Origin: Hsuehochloa calcarea
Lineage: Eukaryota > Streptophyta > Magnoliopsida > Poales > Poaceae
Direction: 5' to 3'
Assembly: GCA_036346395.1 (NCBI GenBank)
Contig: CM070599.1
Location: 27,333,232-27,397,231 of the forward strand
DNA length: 64,000 nucleotides
The notes under the pieces are model-generated. The model did not search any database. It saw nothing but the letters and a program-made list of their open reading frames with translations, and was not told where the DNA came from. Below are positions 24,923 through 36,458 of the stretch, piece by piece (the stretch's first letter is position 1; the number at the start of each line of letters is the position of its first letter). The position numbers and the translations under genes were made by a program.

Positions 24923-27864
24923 GTTTTTCACAAGCCTTGACTAGTTCAATGAAATGCTTATTTTCTCATTTTAGAAGCAATTCTCAAGATACGTCTGCTT
25001 CATCAATGACAGTTTTCTCTGTCACAGGGATAATGATGAACGTAGTGCTGATATGCGAGATCTTATGACATCTTTCTCAGCACTTGAGGAGAAAGTCCTG
25101 GAACAATATACTTTTGCAAAGGTACGGTAGACAATTCAGGATTTGGTGTTGATTAACCAGTTGATGTGAGATATATGAAAAATTAATGATCCAACAGATT
25201 TTGTTATAATCACATTAGCTTTCTTCCTTTCATATCTTGGTGTGTAAAGGTTGTCATATGAGATATTTGACTTGCTGAAGATTTGTTATGCAAACACCTG
25301 ATATACAGATATAGTGTCACTCATCCTTCAATAGTGGTTAATCTCCAAAAGAACAGCATGCCAGCTAGAGAATGTTATGTTTTAGTATAAATTTGCAGAA
25401 ATTTTATCTTATTTTGCCAGGATGCAGTAATTTTATTGAAATCCTACTTATTGTATGTTATTACTCTGGAATAATTCAGATGTTTGGCAACTTCATAGAT
25501 TATCATATTATTGAGAACATATTATTTGATGATTTGTACGATTGTAAATCTAGCAGTTGTTTTCAATGTCTATATCTCTTAAGAAAGTGTTTGGAAACTT
25601 CATAGATCATGCTTGATGCTGGAAACATGTTTTCTGAACCATCAAATTTTAAGTTTTTGCACATTATGTTATCTGGCTTTCCTCTACTCATCCTGATTAT
25701 TTTGTTTTGGTTAGTCGAACTTGATCAGAAGTGATGCGCTGAACTATCTGTTGGATTCTGGGATTCATTGGGGAGCAGCACCAGTAGTAAAGGTATGTAG
25801 TATAAAAAATGATAATTTCTACTGATGTTATGGCAGTTGTGTATCAGAGGGAAAAAACTGAAATAGCTAATGGCATGTTACCGCTGGAGTTTCTGCCATG
25901 AGATGCAGTTCAGAACATGTATCATCTTCCTATTTACTGCAAGAATAATTACAACTAGAATATGTTGTGGGCCTTGTGGCTGCACTGTTATGTGCTGGGC
26001 TGCTGGCTGTGACCTGTGCTTGTGTGCATTTACGAGTGGCAGCCTTATGTAACAGTTGTACTAATGCATTTTGCTGTCTTGCAAAATTACAATCTTATCA
26101 ATGCTATTGTAGTCTTGCTACATCCTAATGCGATTCATTCTCCTTGCAGGGCATTCGAGATGCAACTCTTGATTTACTGCACATCCTTGTAGCCGTGCAT
26201 GCAGAGGTTTCCATCAATTTCTATTGTTCCTTTGATTATTTTAATCTTGCATATGACATTATTATGATATTATCTTTCCAGGGTTAATATGCTTAATACT
26301 GGGCAAAGAGCAAACATTTTTTTTGGGGGTCCATGGGTTCTTTATGTCAAACTTGGGTGTTTACATTTGCATCTGGTAAAGGAAGCTTTCTGCTAAGCTT
26401 TCTAATGCTCGACTCTGCCTTGGAACTGGACAGTTTTGGAAAACTCAGTAATCAGTGCTTTATGCGCTTTTCACCCTTTTTCCAATAATGCTATGAAATA
26501 CCTTTCTTACAAGCAAGAACATTGTAATATTCATTCGGGGTTCATAGTTTGTGAAACTCATTCATCACTTAGGCTAAAGAAATGCTAATTAAAAATGCTA
26601 GGCCGCTTGTTTTGATGTTTTCAGAAACTGCATCGGGATTTTTCTGGTTGCCAGTGGCTAACAGCCTGTTACTGCGTGTATTTCATATCCGCTTGTACAG
26701 TTGTTCCTATTATTCAATATGTTTTTTTTGTGTTGTGTGTCTTATGAGTGCCATTTGACTGTAACCTCATGTCTATCTGGTAAAAGTAAGATGCACCAAT
26801 AAATCTGCTGTAATTCCTTTTTCAATTAATTTCTTTTATGCACTTCGAACTTTGTCCGTGGTTTCAGGTTTACTCTGGTGCTAGGCCTTTGTTGGAAAAG
26901 ACGATGAAAATTTTGGTTGAGGGTTTGATCGACATCTTTCTTAGTCTTTTCCATGAGAATAAGACCAAAGATCTCAGAATGTTGGATGCAAATGGTTTTT
27001 GTCAGCTCATGCTTGAGGTAGTTATTTAGTTACTTTTATTTGTATTAGGATTCTTCTTGGTCTGAACTATGTAAACGGTTCAACTAATCAACTTAACTAC
27101 TTAAGCACCATCCTTTTTGTTATATGCTTGCAGCTTGAGTATTTTGAAACTGTACTGCACACATACTTCTCAACTGAGGCACAGCAGGCTCTGAAATCCT
27201 TACAAGAGAATTTGTTGGAGAAGGCCTGTGAAAGTGTGGCTGAAGCCTTGGAGAATCCTGGACACCACCGTCGACCAACTCGAGGCAGTGAAGATGCTGC
27301 ATCAGACGATAAACAAGTGCCATCAGTATCACCCGATGATTTGCTTGTAAGTACTCAAATACGTACTACTAAAGGATTCATGCCTGTGCACACGAATTCA
27401 TGATAGATGAAAAACACATCTAGTAGGGTAGTGTTGCATTAAATTTTGTGAAATATGGGTGTCCCTTGGTATTTATAGTCTTTAAATTAAGTTGCATCAA
27501 GTTGAACAAAGCTCTCTTTATGGAAAGTTCCATCGTCTCTTTATGGAAAGTTTCATCGTCTGTCTTAGGTAATTTTGCAATGTAGATGTGTAACTGAATT
27601 TTTTTTGTTTTTCACCAGGCGCTTGCTCAGCAATACAGTAGCGATCTGCTGCAAGGGGAGCTTGAGAGAACCAGATTAAATATAGCATGCTTTATGGAGT
27701 CAACTCTTCAATCAACATCTGCACCGGCGGCCTCAAAGCCTTCAGCTTATTCTTCATACCAGGCACCAGCACCACATCATGCACCGGTTCAAGTGTCCTC
27801 CCCAAGTTTTAGAAGGCAGCAGACAAGTACAAATTCTCCTATAGTCTCGAGGCGACGTCGATGA
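14964..27864 (+). CDS. SEC5: Exocyst complex subunit SEC5
   Basis: SEC5 is a core subunit of the octameric exocyst, which tethers secretory vesicles to the plasma membrane. The 21 coding exons are: 14964-15365, 16294-16448, 17294-17391, 17476-17670, 17854-17981, 18083-18241, 20035-20139, 20417-20491, 20614-20751, 20882-21064, 21411-21566, 21673-21796, 21878-22088, 22454-22569, 22673-22898, 25028-25121, 25715-25792, 26150-26206, 26868-27017, 27134-27346, 27619-27864. All introns are GT-AG and phases agree, giving 1102 residues (Arabidopsis SEC5A is about 1090). Landmarks: DEDELLQMALQEQ near the N-terminus, an acidic SEVELLSISSGDED stretch, PRGVEVLDPLGLG, FDCFVSCKTTIDDIESKL, FEPLFERQAQAEKIRSVQ, the helical-bundle body, NRRPTRGSED-like HRRPTRGSEDAASDDKQ and a basic tail SRRRR. 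The start was chosen because it matches the family N-terminus; in-frame codons upstream lack an ATG. No lesion was seen. Introns 6 and 15 are enlarged by transposons. Confidence 0.96.
16799..17017. mobile_element. Short TIR element in SEC5 intron 2
   Basis: The ends GAAGCTGTTTGGTTGGAGAAGCC-like (left) and GGGCCTGTTTGGCCTGGCTTC-like (right, reversed) form an imperfect inverted repeat. The interior is full of 'agaagc' and 'gcttct' words. It resembles common grass MITEs beginning 'gcctgtttgg'. The target duplication is not clear. Confidence 0.5.
17705..17786. mobile_element. Mini-MITE (about 80 bp) in SEC5 intron 4
   Basis: The left arm CGCTTGTTTGGATGAGCCG and the right arm CGGCCCATCCAAACAAGGCC are inverted copies with one or two changes, separated by about 40 bp. 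It would form a hairpin in the pre-mRNA but lies well inside the intron. Confidence 0.65.
18640..19166. mobile_element. Non-autonomous hAT-type element in SEC5 intron 6
   Basis: The left end CAAGGTTATTAAAGTGTCGC matches the reversed right end CAAGGTTGTTAAAGCGATAA. The flanking octamers TATGTACA (18632-18639) and TATGTACG (19167-19174) differ by one base, fitting an 8-bp target duplication. The interior is rich in 'ggcg' and 'cgcc' words near both ends and has no transposase. Confidence 0.8.
23571..23592. repeat. (TA)n tract left of MITE copy 2
   Basis: A pure AT run abuts the MITE. A longer (TA)n at about 23958-23990 follows it and passes directly into an (AG)n run to 24014, so the element sits inside a compound microsatellite. 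Confidence 0.9.
23593..23957. mobile_element. (TA)n-associated MITE, copy 2, SEC5 intron 15
   Basis: It has the same family and length as the copy at 13216-13580. Left subterminal repeat: CGGGAGTAGTTACTCCC; right: GGGAGTAACTACACCC. TA tracts are present on both sides. It is non-coding and adds to the 2.1 kb length of this intron. Confidence 0.75.
24069..24292. mobile_element. Small CCGG-rich hAT-type element, SEC5 intron 15
   Basis: It is flanked by GCAGACT on both sides (24062-24068 and 24293-24299). The ends ATTGATCAAAATCCCG and, reversed, ATAAGGATTAAAAACCGG are imperfect inverted repeats. The interior carries CCGGTTACCGG and CCCGG words. No ORF is of note. Size and composition match the element at 31954-32179. 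Confidence 0.65.
24406..24801. mobile_element. Non-autonomous hAT element, 396 bp, SEC5 intron 15
   Basis: The ends CAAGGATCAAAAAACCGG and, reversed, CAGAGATTGAAATACCGG match at 13 of 18 positions. The target duplication ATCCTATG is perfect on both sides (24398-24405 and 24802-24809). Subterminal zones are crowded with ACCGGT, CCGGCCG and GGTTATCGG words. No transposase is present. Confidence 0.85.
24888..24920. repeat. (CT)n microsatellite
   Basis: A pure CT/TC run about 110 bp before the acceptor of SEC5 exon 16. It is pyrimidine-rich in the sense strand, but too far from the acceptor to be its main polypyrimidine tract. Confidence 0.9.
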
Positions 27865-28925
27865 ACTAAATGCTGTGAGAACCATTCCTTCATCGATGTG
27901 GCCTCTTCCCTAAATTCTCACTTTTTTTTGTTTATCTTGCCAGCGTTTTTTTTTATTCGTTGTAATTACCATCATGTTGTCATGTATTATGAATTTTGGT
28001 CCATTCTTTTGGTGTTGTAAGATAAAGAGGGGGGTACGGGACTATCTACTTGTATAATCTCCATGAGACTGGAATTATTGTTGCCATGTTTTCTGAAGAT
28101 TCCATCTCAATTTATTTTTCTGGTAGAGTGCAGATCTATCCGTCTCCTGCTCTCATTATCACTTCTCTATTTGAGCCTACCTTGAATCTTACATGCTTTG
28201 TGGGAATCATTCTTCGTGGACTTTGTATTCATTTTTACAGTTGAGCACGGTATAGTTTTCTGAAACGTCAGCTGGAGCGTGTATTTGATACCTGAGCGTT
28301 TTGAGGTGGTGTTTTTTTCCCGTGTTCGATTTTTGAACATTGTTTTCCTGCTCACATGTGAAAAATTCCCTTGCACCGTCGATGTTTGCTGTGGACCAGT
28401 AATCTTTAATCTACTGTATAGTGCTGAAGCTCGTGCCACATCGATACGGTTTCATTATCTATTGCTCCGTTATCTACTGCACTTCTTTTATTTATCCAAG
28501 GGATTCGGCCATCGCGTGCATGTTCTACCTGTAGTCGCGTTCGTCTTACAACATTGCTCGCACATGTCGCAGGCTCGAGATCCGACTCCAGCAGCCGCTG
28601 TAGGACGCCATGGTTTTGTTTTCCTTCAAGTGGGACCTATACACCACCGGGCTCATGTGTTGATTCTCTCCCTCTTTGACTTTTGATGAAAGAAAGAAGC
28701 TGGTCAGGTCACGGACTCACGGTTACTGCTTGCTTGCTTGCTTGCCGCCGGGCCACAACGTTATCCTCCTAGATTGTGGCCACAGTTCTTGCAGCCAGAG
28801 CTGGCCATCTCCCTCCCACCCACCTATTAACGTCTCCCGAAGCAAGCCTCTCACTGTAGTATGGGAGGCAGGAGGAGAGCATGGAGCAGCTGAGGAAGCC
28901 CCGCGAATCCATTCCTTAGCCTGCC

Positions 28926-31139
28926 ATGGCAGCTTCTGCCCTCTTCCGCTTGGCCCACTGTCACTGCATTACGGCGTTGACGACTACGACGACTACGAGT
29001 GGAAGCAGAGCGTTCTTGCACCGTCTCCCTGTGCTGCAACGGTGCAGACGGCGGCGCAGCCGCGGCGCGGCGTTGGTGGCGAGAGCGGCAGCGGTGCCTC
29101 CCGAGCACAGCGTATCCCAGGCGCGAGCCGTGGAGTACGAGACTCTGGGCGATGTCAAGGCTGCGCTGTACCAGGCTCTGGAAGGTTTGCCGTTTGTTGC
29201 TGATGTATCCATTTTAGCGTTGTTGCTGTTTGCTGCTGGTTTGATGGTTCTGAGTTCTGATTCATGGCTGGACGTTTGGAAAAAGGTGTTAACAGAGGGA
29301 TATTTGGCATGACCTCCGCCAAAAGGTCGGAGATTCATGGCCTGGTGGAGCTGCTGGAGTCTCGGAATCCTACACCGGATCCCACTGACAAGCTGCAGGA
29401 GAAGGTACAAAATACTAATCAAGTTTTCAAGTACTTCAGCTATGGTGATTTGAAGTGTCTATCGTATCTTGCATTATTACCGCATCACTAAGCTTAAGAC
29501 TAACTGCAGATTTGGTAGCTTGATAACTACTATTACCTAGATGAAATAATTATACTGTCTTGGTCAGAAATGTATGCAATTTTTTAAACAAGAAAAATGT
29601 ATCCAATTGCTTCTTTAGTAATTACTGATAGTGGGGTGTTGAGAGGATGGAAGGTGGACGGATGCTGGAAGCTCATCTATAGCACGATTTCGATACTGGG
29701 AAAAAAGAGAACCAAGTTAGGTCTGCGAGATTTCATCAGCCTAGGGGATTTCTTCCAGATAATTGATGCGAAAGAGGTTAGTGAACGTTACCCATGAAAT
29801 TTCAGCAAGCCAATATTTGTCAGTTTGTTCTAATCTTCCTATACGGCTGTAGGCTGTAGCTCGACCTGTATATATTCTTCATCAGTACAATTTCCTCTAG
29901 TAATCATTTCAATATTTTTTAAACCTCTGTTGTGTGGATTTTGAATAGTGATGTAAGATGATAGATCCTGTATGATGGGATCAATATTGAATGGTTTCAA
30001 ATTAGGATTCTTACACAACAGCAAAAACATCAAACTTATATGTTAACTGATACACTAACTGGTATAAATAATTCTTGAAACTGAGTGTTATTCTATAGAT
30101 TCTACGTGCCAAGCAAGTAAGTTTTGATTTTTGCTATATCTTGAAATAAATGGAGATTTAGCGTCACTTCTCTACACCCGAAGGAAAAGGCGGTAAATGT
30201 GGTAAAGTTCAGCGCAAGAGCATTGAAGATATTGTCGGGCCAGCTTGCTATTGAAGCATCATACAATATCACTACGGAAACAGTAGGGATTCTTTCTGTT
30301 GATCAGTTCTGATGTTGTTCAGAAATTGTACTCACAGTCTTGACTGCTGAACGCTGAAAGCCTGTAATTTCCTCACAAATGGTAGTGTCTTGTTTCAGAG
30401 AGTGGATATCAAGCTTGAGAGTTCAACCATCACTCCAGATCAGGTAAAATTTATGATCTTGTTGGTACCAAAACTTAATACATAGTTATCCTATTATACC
30501 GCAGAGTGGAAAAACTTGTAAATGTTAAGGGAACCCTCCTAAACTTTAGAGTTAATTTGGGGAGCCAAGTTTGTGGATTTCGTCACAGTGTAAAATTTAG
30601 ATACAGCTATCTATCTATATATATTTTTCACAAAGACTTGAACAGAGGCACATTCTTTTACTTCACAGCATGCATATGAAACTACATTAGTCGGTAGTCG
30701 GTACTCTTTTCAGAGTAGTCGGTACTCTTTTCAGATGCAGTAACATGAATGGAACCTTGGGCTTCCATAATATAAAAGCAACTGAACTTATCTAATGTTT
30801 GCTTTTTACTGATTATCACATTGGGATATGCAGCTGATGAATATCTTCCAGAAGAACTACAACCTGCTCCTTGCCATATTCAACCCAGAAGGTTGGCTTG
30901 AGATAACGTATCCTTTTGCTGTCGCAGATTGCTGTCACAACACTTCTCTGGTCTTTGCTATTCCTCTAGTTATAATCACCAAGATTATTTCTGGTAGCAT
31001 ACAGCACAGCTAACCAATTTGCATACAGTGTATTCCTCCTCAAATTTGGAATAGATATGTCGATGAATCTCTACGGATTGGAAGAGATGACAAGGCAAAC
31101 ATCTTTGTGCTGGAGAGGGCAGATCCATCAGAAGTTTGA
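28926..31139 (+). CDS. FBN5: Plastid fibrillin / PAP family protein, probably fibrillin 5
   Basis: Fibrillins are plastid lipid-associated proteins. FBN5 binds solanesyl-diphosphate synthase and supports plastoquinone synthesis in chloroplasts. Exons: 28926-29184, 29286-29404, 29654-29776, 30190-30282, 30399-30443, 30834-30907, 31055-31139. All are GT-AG with consistent phase, giving 265 residues. Residues 1 to about 60 are Ser/Thr/Arg-rich with few acids, as in a chloroplast transit peptide. The PAP domain follows: DVKAALYQALEGVNRGIFGM, PTDKLQEKVDGCWKLIYST, KRTKLGLRDFISLGDFFQ, STITPDQLMNIFQKNYNLL, IFNPEGWLEITYVDESLR and FVLERADPSEV at the end. The family is clear; the FBN5 subtype is inferred from length and these blocks. 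The first donor (GAAG|GTTTGC) is not optimal. The gene starts about 1.1 kb past SEC5 on the same strand. Confidence 0.82.
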
Positions 31140-31953
31140 GAGGCTCTCTGAAGTCTGCACATATTCATAGTTTTCTGACAAGGAGTTACGTCGACACTCC
31201 GAAAAAGGAAATTTGCACATATCCTGCGGCACAGCTTTGTGCGGATCATCCGCTCCACTTTTGTTTGTTTGTTTGTCTTAGACTATACTACAACATTCTT
31301 TTTTGATGGAGCACGGAGGCATTTTCCTTCCCGACAAAATTATGCAAGCTGGGAAGGCTCATGTTTTTTCAGTTACATAGAGAACTGGGCAATTGGCAAA
31401 TCAACAAACAACCGGTGTATTTTGAAATACATCACCGTTCAAGCATCCTTCCTTGTAAGACATAATCTAATGAGTGTACAGCTTAGGGACACGCTTAAAG
31501 TATTCTTTACGTTGAAGTGATCTCTGGGTGATCCCTTGAAGATTCCATTGTCTTCTTTTCTTGCTGTCTATGCATCTTCCACAGCGGGAGAAAAAAAGCT
31601 GCAAAACCTCCAGCCTTCAGTCAGAAAGCGCGCCAGGAAATCCTGCTGGTTTCGGTGAAGCTTAATCACACTTTCCAACAAGTGCAGCAACTCTTGCGAA
31701 AGAAACTGCGAATCCCATCCCGCAGATCAGATCTGCAATCTGGAGTGATCCCGAGAACGACAGAGATGAACCTGCCATGCACCAGCAAGAGCTCCAACCA
31801 CACGCACGATGGCCATGGTTGTTCAGGAGCGTGGTGATGCTGCATGCAGAAATACGAGAAGCGGGCCGGGAGAAGACGCATGCATGCCAGCCTCTGTTTG
31901 TGGGCCGCGAACGAGAGATATTTCCGACGAAGCACAGCTTGCTCAAGACCGAC
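31140..31953. other. 3' UTR of the fibrillin gene and intergenic DNA
   Basis: There is no recognisable coding sequence. The small ORFs on both strands (31655-31946) lack known motifs. Part of the proximal segment is presumably the fibrillin 3' UTR. Confidence 0.4.
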
Positions 31954-32179
31954 CGGGATGGAAATCCCGGCCGGTTACCGGTTAACCGGCCTTATTGGTA
32001 GGGGTCGGGATTTGAAATTCGACCGGTTTTTCGAGTTTACAAATTCAAAATTTAAATTTTAAATTTTGATTAATTTTTAAGTAAAATTTAACGAAATTTG
32101 ACCGAAAAAAGCGTAACCGCCGGTTATTCTGATGCAAACCGCCGGCGGAATTGAGCCGGGACCGGTTTTTGAATCCTTG
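31954..32179. mobile_element. Non-autonomous hAT element, 226 bp
   Basis: It is flanked by a perfect 8-bp duplication AGACCGAC (31946-31953 and 32180-32187). The left end is CGGGATGGAAATCCCGG; the right end, reversed, is CAAGGATTCAAAAACCGG. CCGGTTACCGGTTAACCGG-type words lie next to the left end and CCGCCGG words on the right. The middle is AT-rich and non-coding. Confidence 0.85.
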
Positions 32180-32329
32180 AGACCGACCACGTACAGAGTG
32201 ACGCACCGGCACGTACAGCGGCAGGACACCCGTGGCGTGATTTTTTTTAATAAAAATAAAACATTTTAGAAAAAGAATTACATAAAATAAACACATCTGT
32301 AGGTCAGGATCTTGTTAACTATCCAGCTC

Positions 32330-32640
32330 CCTGTCGCCGACAATGACTAAATTCATGAATTGCTCTTGTCCAGTGAGGACATATAAGAGGGGACATATGT
32401 CACTGGGGAAGTCTCCCCACCAATTGAAGTGATGATAGATTTCTGCTACCAATTGAATTAGCGACAGGAGGTTGTCGCCAATTGAATTGGCCACAGGGCC
32501 GATAGAGGGCCGACAGGACTACTGACGCAAATTGAAATGACTACACTTCCTCTCGTCAATTGAATTGGCCGCGGACGTCTAGTTTTGTAATTTTCTTTTT
32601 TGATTATTTATTTTTGTAATTCTTTTTTTAAATGTATTAT
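32330..32640. repeat. Degenerate CAATTGAATTGG repeat stretch
   Basis: The phrase CAATTGAATTGG / CAATTGAA recurs at least five times (for example near 32415, 32450, 32479, 32530 and 32558), mixed with 'gacagga' words. It lies upstream of the WAT1-like promoter and ends in an A-rich run at 32650. Confidence 0.55.
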
Positions 32641-32804
32641 ATATATATTAAAAAAAAAACCGTGGCGACAACCCGTCGCTGCTGATCCCTACGCATGGCC
32701 GCGCATTCATCGGTTCTTGCAAACCTCGTGTATTTGATACGCCTCGGTTGTGACAACACGAGGAGGCGCACCTGGCTAACACCGCTAGGATCCAACGACC
32801 ACAG

Positions 32805-32812
32805 TATATATA
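32805..32812 (+). promoter_or_regulatory. TATA box of the WAT1-related gene
   Basis: TATATATA followed by GCC lies 92 bp before the ATG at 32904. That spacing puts transcription start near 32840 and leaves a 5' leader of about 60 bp. The site is a strong consensus match. Confidence 0.65.
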
Positions 32813-32903
32813 GCCACCTGCTGCTCGCTCTCGTGCTGGTCGCACGCTAATTTCGGAGCAGTTGCACTGGTTTGAAAGAGCGTGAGAGCTTGAGCCGTGT
32901 AGA

Positions 32904-35900
32904 ATGGGGAGCGAAGGAGCAGCTGCTGCTGCGGGTGGGGCGGTGGCGGGGGGCGTGAGGCCGGCGGCGGCGATGGTGGTGGTGGAGTTCATCTTCTCGG
33001 CGCTGCAGATCTTCATCAAGCTCGCGCTGGACGACGGCATGGACGTCCGCATCCTCGTCGCCTACCGGCTCATGTTCGGCGCCGCGTTCCTCTGCCCCGT
33101 CGCCTTCCTCCTCGAGAGGTACCACGTATAAGACACGCGTCGTCATGCGTGCGCTCAAGGCAATGTATCGGGTAATTAAAAGCTAGTCTTAAAATAGGAT
33201 CATAAAAAACATGTTCGAGGGATGAAAAAGATCAAGAGATGTTGTATAAAAGGTTGGTGAATGAGGTGGGATTCCGACCAGGGTTCAGAAAACCATCTCT
33301 CTTTTTTAAGCTGGAGCACACCCGGTTCAGTTCCTCCGTGAAAACCCGGGAAAAACCCTTTTTTGTACTTTGTGAATTTTGAAATTTTGATTTTGATTTT
33401 TGCAGATTTGAAATTTGGGATATATATCAGAATCAATTATGAGTATTTTGATATAGATGATGATTCGAAATAAGATGGATGAACTGAGGGTTTCTTCTAC
33501 CGGGCTACCGTAAACCGCTGACCGGCGGTTTTGGTTTCTCGTAATTCTATTTAGATGTGGTTTGTTTGAAATGGATCCAATGGTAACACATAGATATTCT
33601 TACTATCGAGCTCTTTTCTTTGTTGAAACATAGCTGCACTGTTCGTCCTAAGTAGTATATAATTTTTTGTATGTTTGTTACTCTGTAAGTTTTTAAGAAC
33701 ATTGGTGTCACTTTAAACTGTATGAACATTTAGAGAGGATCTCTTTTTTTCCGCACTTAGAGTTGTGCAATTCAAATATCCTCCATCAAAATCTCACAAA
33801 TATTGAAGCCTACTAACTTCATTATTTTCTCTCTCTTTTGATTTTGCATCGATAATTGATGAATGTTTTGTATTCCAGGAAGAAACGGCCACCACTAACG
33901 ATGAAAGTGACGCTAGGGTTATTCTTGTGCGGACTTTTTGGGTAAGTATTGCCGATAAGAATGTCTCCAGACAATGGTGGAGCCACGTTAAAACTTTGGA
34001 GTTTTTTTGTGCAAAACTATCCGATACAAACGAAAATTCATGCAAAAACTCAGAAAACTATGCAAAATTTAAAAGAATTAACTCGGCCCATAGGTATAGA
34101 TAATAATGCATTAGACCCACAGGGTTGTAATTCTGGCCCCGTCACTCTTAATTTTTAAATCAATATCGACTTTAGGCAGGAAAAAAAAATGTTTATTGCA
34201 AGAAACTATAATGGGTCTTGTTTATATGGTCCTTCGTAACTTTTGAGATGGAGATCCTTCGCAACTAGCTACATTGTATTTTAGCATTGAAATATTTTAT
34301 GCGGATATCTTCTGGTAGCAGAATTAGCGGTCAGTGGACAACCGCTTGGGGCTTGAGCTGAAGAAATATTCAGTGGGGAGGGCCTGAGCCGAGGCACCGC
34401 CCCACCGTTCATCCGACCCTACTCCTGAATCCAGCGGCCGCAGCGAGGCTCTCCTCCAGATAATTTTCTTCCGAATTGAGCTCGAGTGACAAATAGAGCG
34501 GACAAATTGATTCATAATTCGTTTTTGTGAGAGGAAGACGGTTTTTTGTTGGCTTTGTTTGGTTTTCTTTCTTTTGTTGGTTTTTATGTGAGTTTCCTAC
34601 ATTTTTTAAAAGGTTGTTTTTTTGCATAAATCAAAATTTTCTTGCTAGTTGAAAGTTAAATTCGCACCATGTTAAAAGCGTTGCAAAGTTCTTACTGACT
34701 TTTTCCCCTTGTGCGTCGTGAAAGCTTCATTGCATCTAGTTTAAACTTCCAATCATTTTCATTGTTTAATGTCCTTGCCAAAAACAAAAAAAATCAGCAA
34801 CCTTCCAGGTTGGTGGAAACAAAACAAAACCGCTCCTATGGGGATCCACTACAAATTCCGCGTAACAAAACCGTGCACCGCTCCATCCACTACTGCCCTA
34901 GAAGCTGCTCTCATCCGGCTTGGGGCCCCCAAACAGGACCTAACCTAAATACTAAATAGTGGTTCCCTTGGACCATTACCTTGCTAACTAATGCTTCCAA
35001 CTAACTGTATTTCAACAAAGAAATAGTGTGACTTCTCACTTGTGTGTGCACTGTGCAAGCACTTACTCTTTATTTGTTTACTCACATGCAGAATTGCTAT
35101 AAACCAGAACTTGTTAGTGCTTGCCATGAAGTTGACTAATTCAACAACCATTGTTACAGCTCTCAGCAACCTCACTCCTCAATCCACCTTCATTGTTGCA
35201 GTCTTGAGCAGGTCACAAAATTATCACGAACAAAGTGTACCTCTCTTTTCCGGTTTTTTTATACTAGTGTCAGTATGTGCACTATCTAGTAGTGCTAACA
35301 GGCAGATTTCCTATTACAATTCAATGGTAATTTTTTATTCCATCTTAATTGTCAAAAACATCAAATTTAACATTGGCTTTTGTTTTCTACATTGACTCAA
35401 AAGTCAGGGTGGAGACTCTGCAACTTAGGAAGGCCAGTGGGCAAGCAAAACTGCTGGGAACCCTGGTAGGCCTGGGTGGTGCAATGCTGCTTACATTCTA
35501 CAAGGGACCAGAGATCAAATTTCTCCATCAGCTGGCACACACCAGACTCAGCCATGTCCACGAAGATCACCAGTTCCGGCTGCCGTCAGCCGGCACTCGG
35601 ATTGCCGGCTCGTTTCTCGCCATCACCAGCTGCTTCAGCTACGCGATATGGCTCACCATCCAGGTGAATCACGATCATACAATGCTATGTTGGTTGTTAT
35701 TTCAATTGTGAAATGGCGATCATGTTTGTCCTTGTAATGTATAGGCGAAAGTAGGCCAAGTTTACCCGTGCCACTACTCGATTGCCGCGTGGGTGTGCCT
35801 CTTTGGCGCAGTCCAGTCCACTCTGCTCGGGCTTTGCATCCACAGGGACATGGAGCACTGGAGGCTAGGACTCAACATCAGATTGTACTCGTCGGCTTAC

Positions 35901-36458
35901 GCGGTAATCAAGCGATTCTGCTTCCTTTATCCGCATAGTTCTTGTGTTCCTTGTGATGTACTTAAAGAGTTAAGGCAGCACGTATGTATGTTTCCTTTTT
36001 CTTTTGGAACACGCATAAGCTTTGCGCGTTGTTTCACTAAGATGTATAAAAGTTTCTTGATTCATCCAGGGCATTATAGCATCTGGATCCGCCTTCCCGT
36101 TGATGTCATGGTGTCTGCGGAAGAAAGGTCCCCTCTACGTTGCCATGTTCGGGCCTTTGATTATCGTCTTCGTCGCGGTGCTGAGCTCCATTCTTCTCGA
36201 TGAGACCCTGCACCTTGGAATGTGATGCCCCTACTCACATAAACACCTTGAATATATCATGTAGATTGTACTGAATTTTCTCACGGTGAGTTGTACGCAT
36301 GCTGTGTTTGCAGTGTGCTTGGTGCCATCCTGATCGTGGTTGGGCTGTACATGGTGATGTGGGGCAAAGCGAAGGAAGAAGAAGCTGATGTGCCACAAGA
36401 TGAAGAGCTGGGCAAGGAATCTAATCCTGAGGCTGCCGCGAATAGTGAAACAAAATGA
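32904..36458 (+). CDS. WAT1-related (EamA/MtN21-type) membrane transporter
   Basis: The WAT1/UMAMIT family are ten-helix EamA-fold carriers that move amino acids, auxin or other small solutes across plasma or vacuolar membranes. The substrate cannot be told here. Exons: 32904-33118, 33879-33941, 35092-35211, 35408-35663, 35745-35903, 36070-36221, 36314-36458. All are GT-AG in consistent phase, giving 369 residues, normal for the family. Visible helices include VVVEFIFSALQIFIKLAL, LVAYRLMFGAAFLCPVAFLL and TLGLFLCGLFGIAINQNLLV. Further on come KLLGTLVGLGGAMLLTFYKG, then IAGSFLAITSCFSYAIWLTI. The C-terminal half has CHYSIAAWVCLFGAVQSTLL, GPLIIVFVAVLSSILLDETL and VLGAILIVVGLYMVMWGKAK. The tail is acidic, as usual. 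A truncated relative lies about 17 kb downstream. No lesion was seen. Confidence 0.9.
33285..33545. mobile_element. Possible CCGG-rich hAT-type fragment in WAT1 intron 1
   Basis: It starts near CAGGGTTCAGAAAACC and ends near CCGGCGGTTTTGGTTTC, with 'aacccgggaaaaaccc' on the left and 'accggcggt' on the right, as in the small hAT family elsewhere in the window. I found no clear target duplication, so the limits are approximate. Confidence 0.4.
35993..36050 (-). mobile_element. Tiny LINE 3'-end fragment in WAT1 intron 5
   Basis: The sequence 'gaacacgcataagctttgcg' followed by 'cgttgtttcacta' parallels the left end of the LINE at 36916 ('gaacacgcaagaggcttgcg' then 'cgttataccatta'). In both cases a T-rich run precedes it, the reverse complement of a poly-A tail. 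This fits a severely 5'-truncated L1-type insertion in - orientation. Confidence 0.45.

Noticed and set aside
28676..29203. 175-codon frame overlapping the fibrillin first exon
   Set aside because: It is out of frame with the fibrillin exon, whose transit peptide and PAP domain fit the family and splice correctly.
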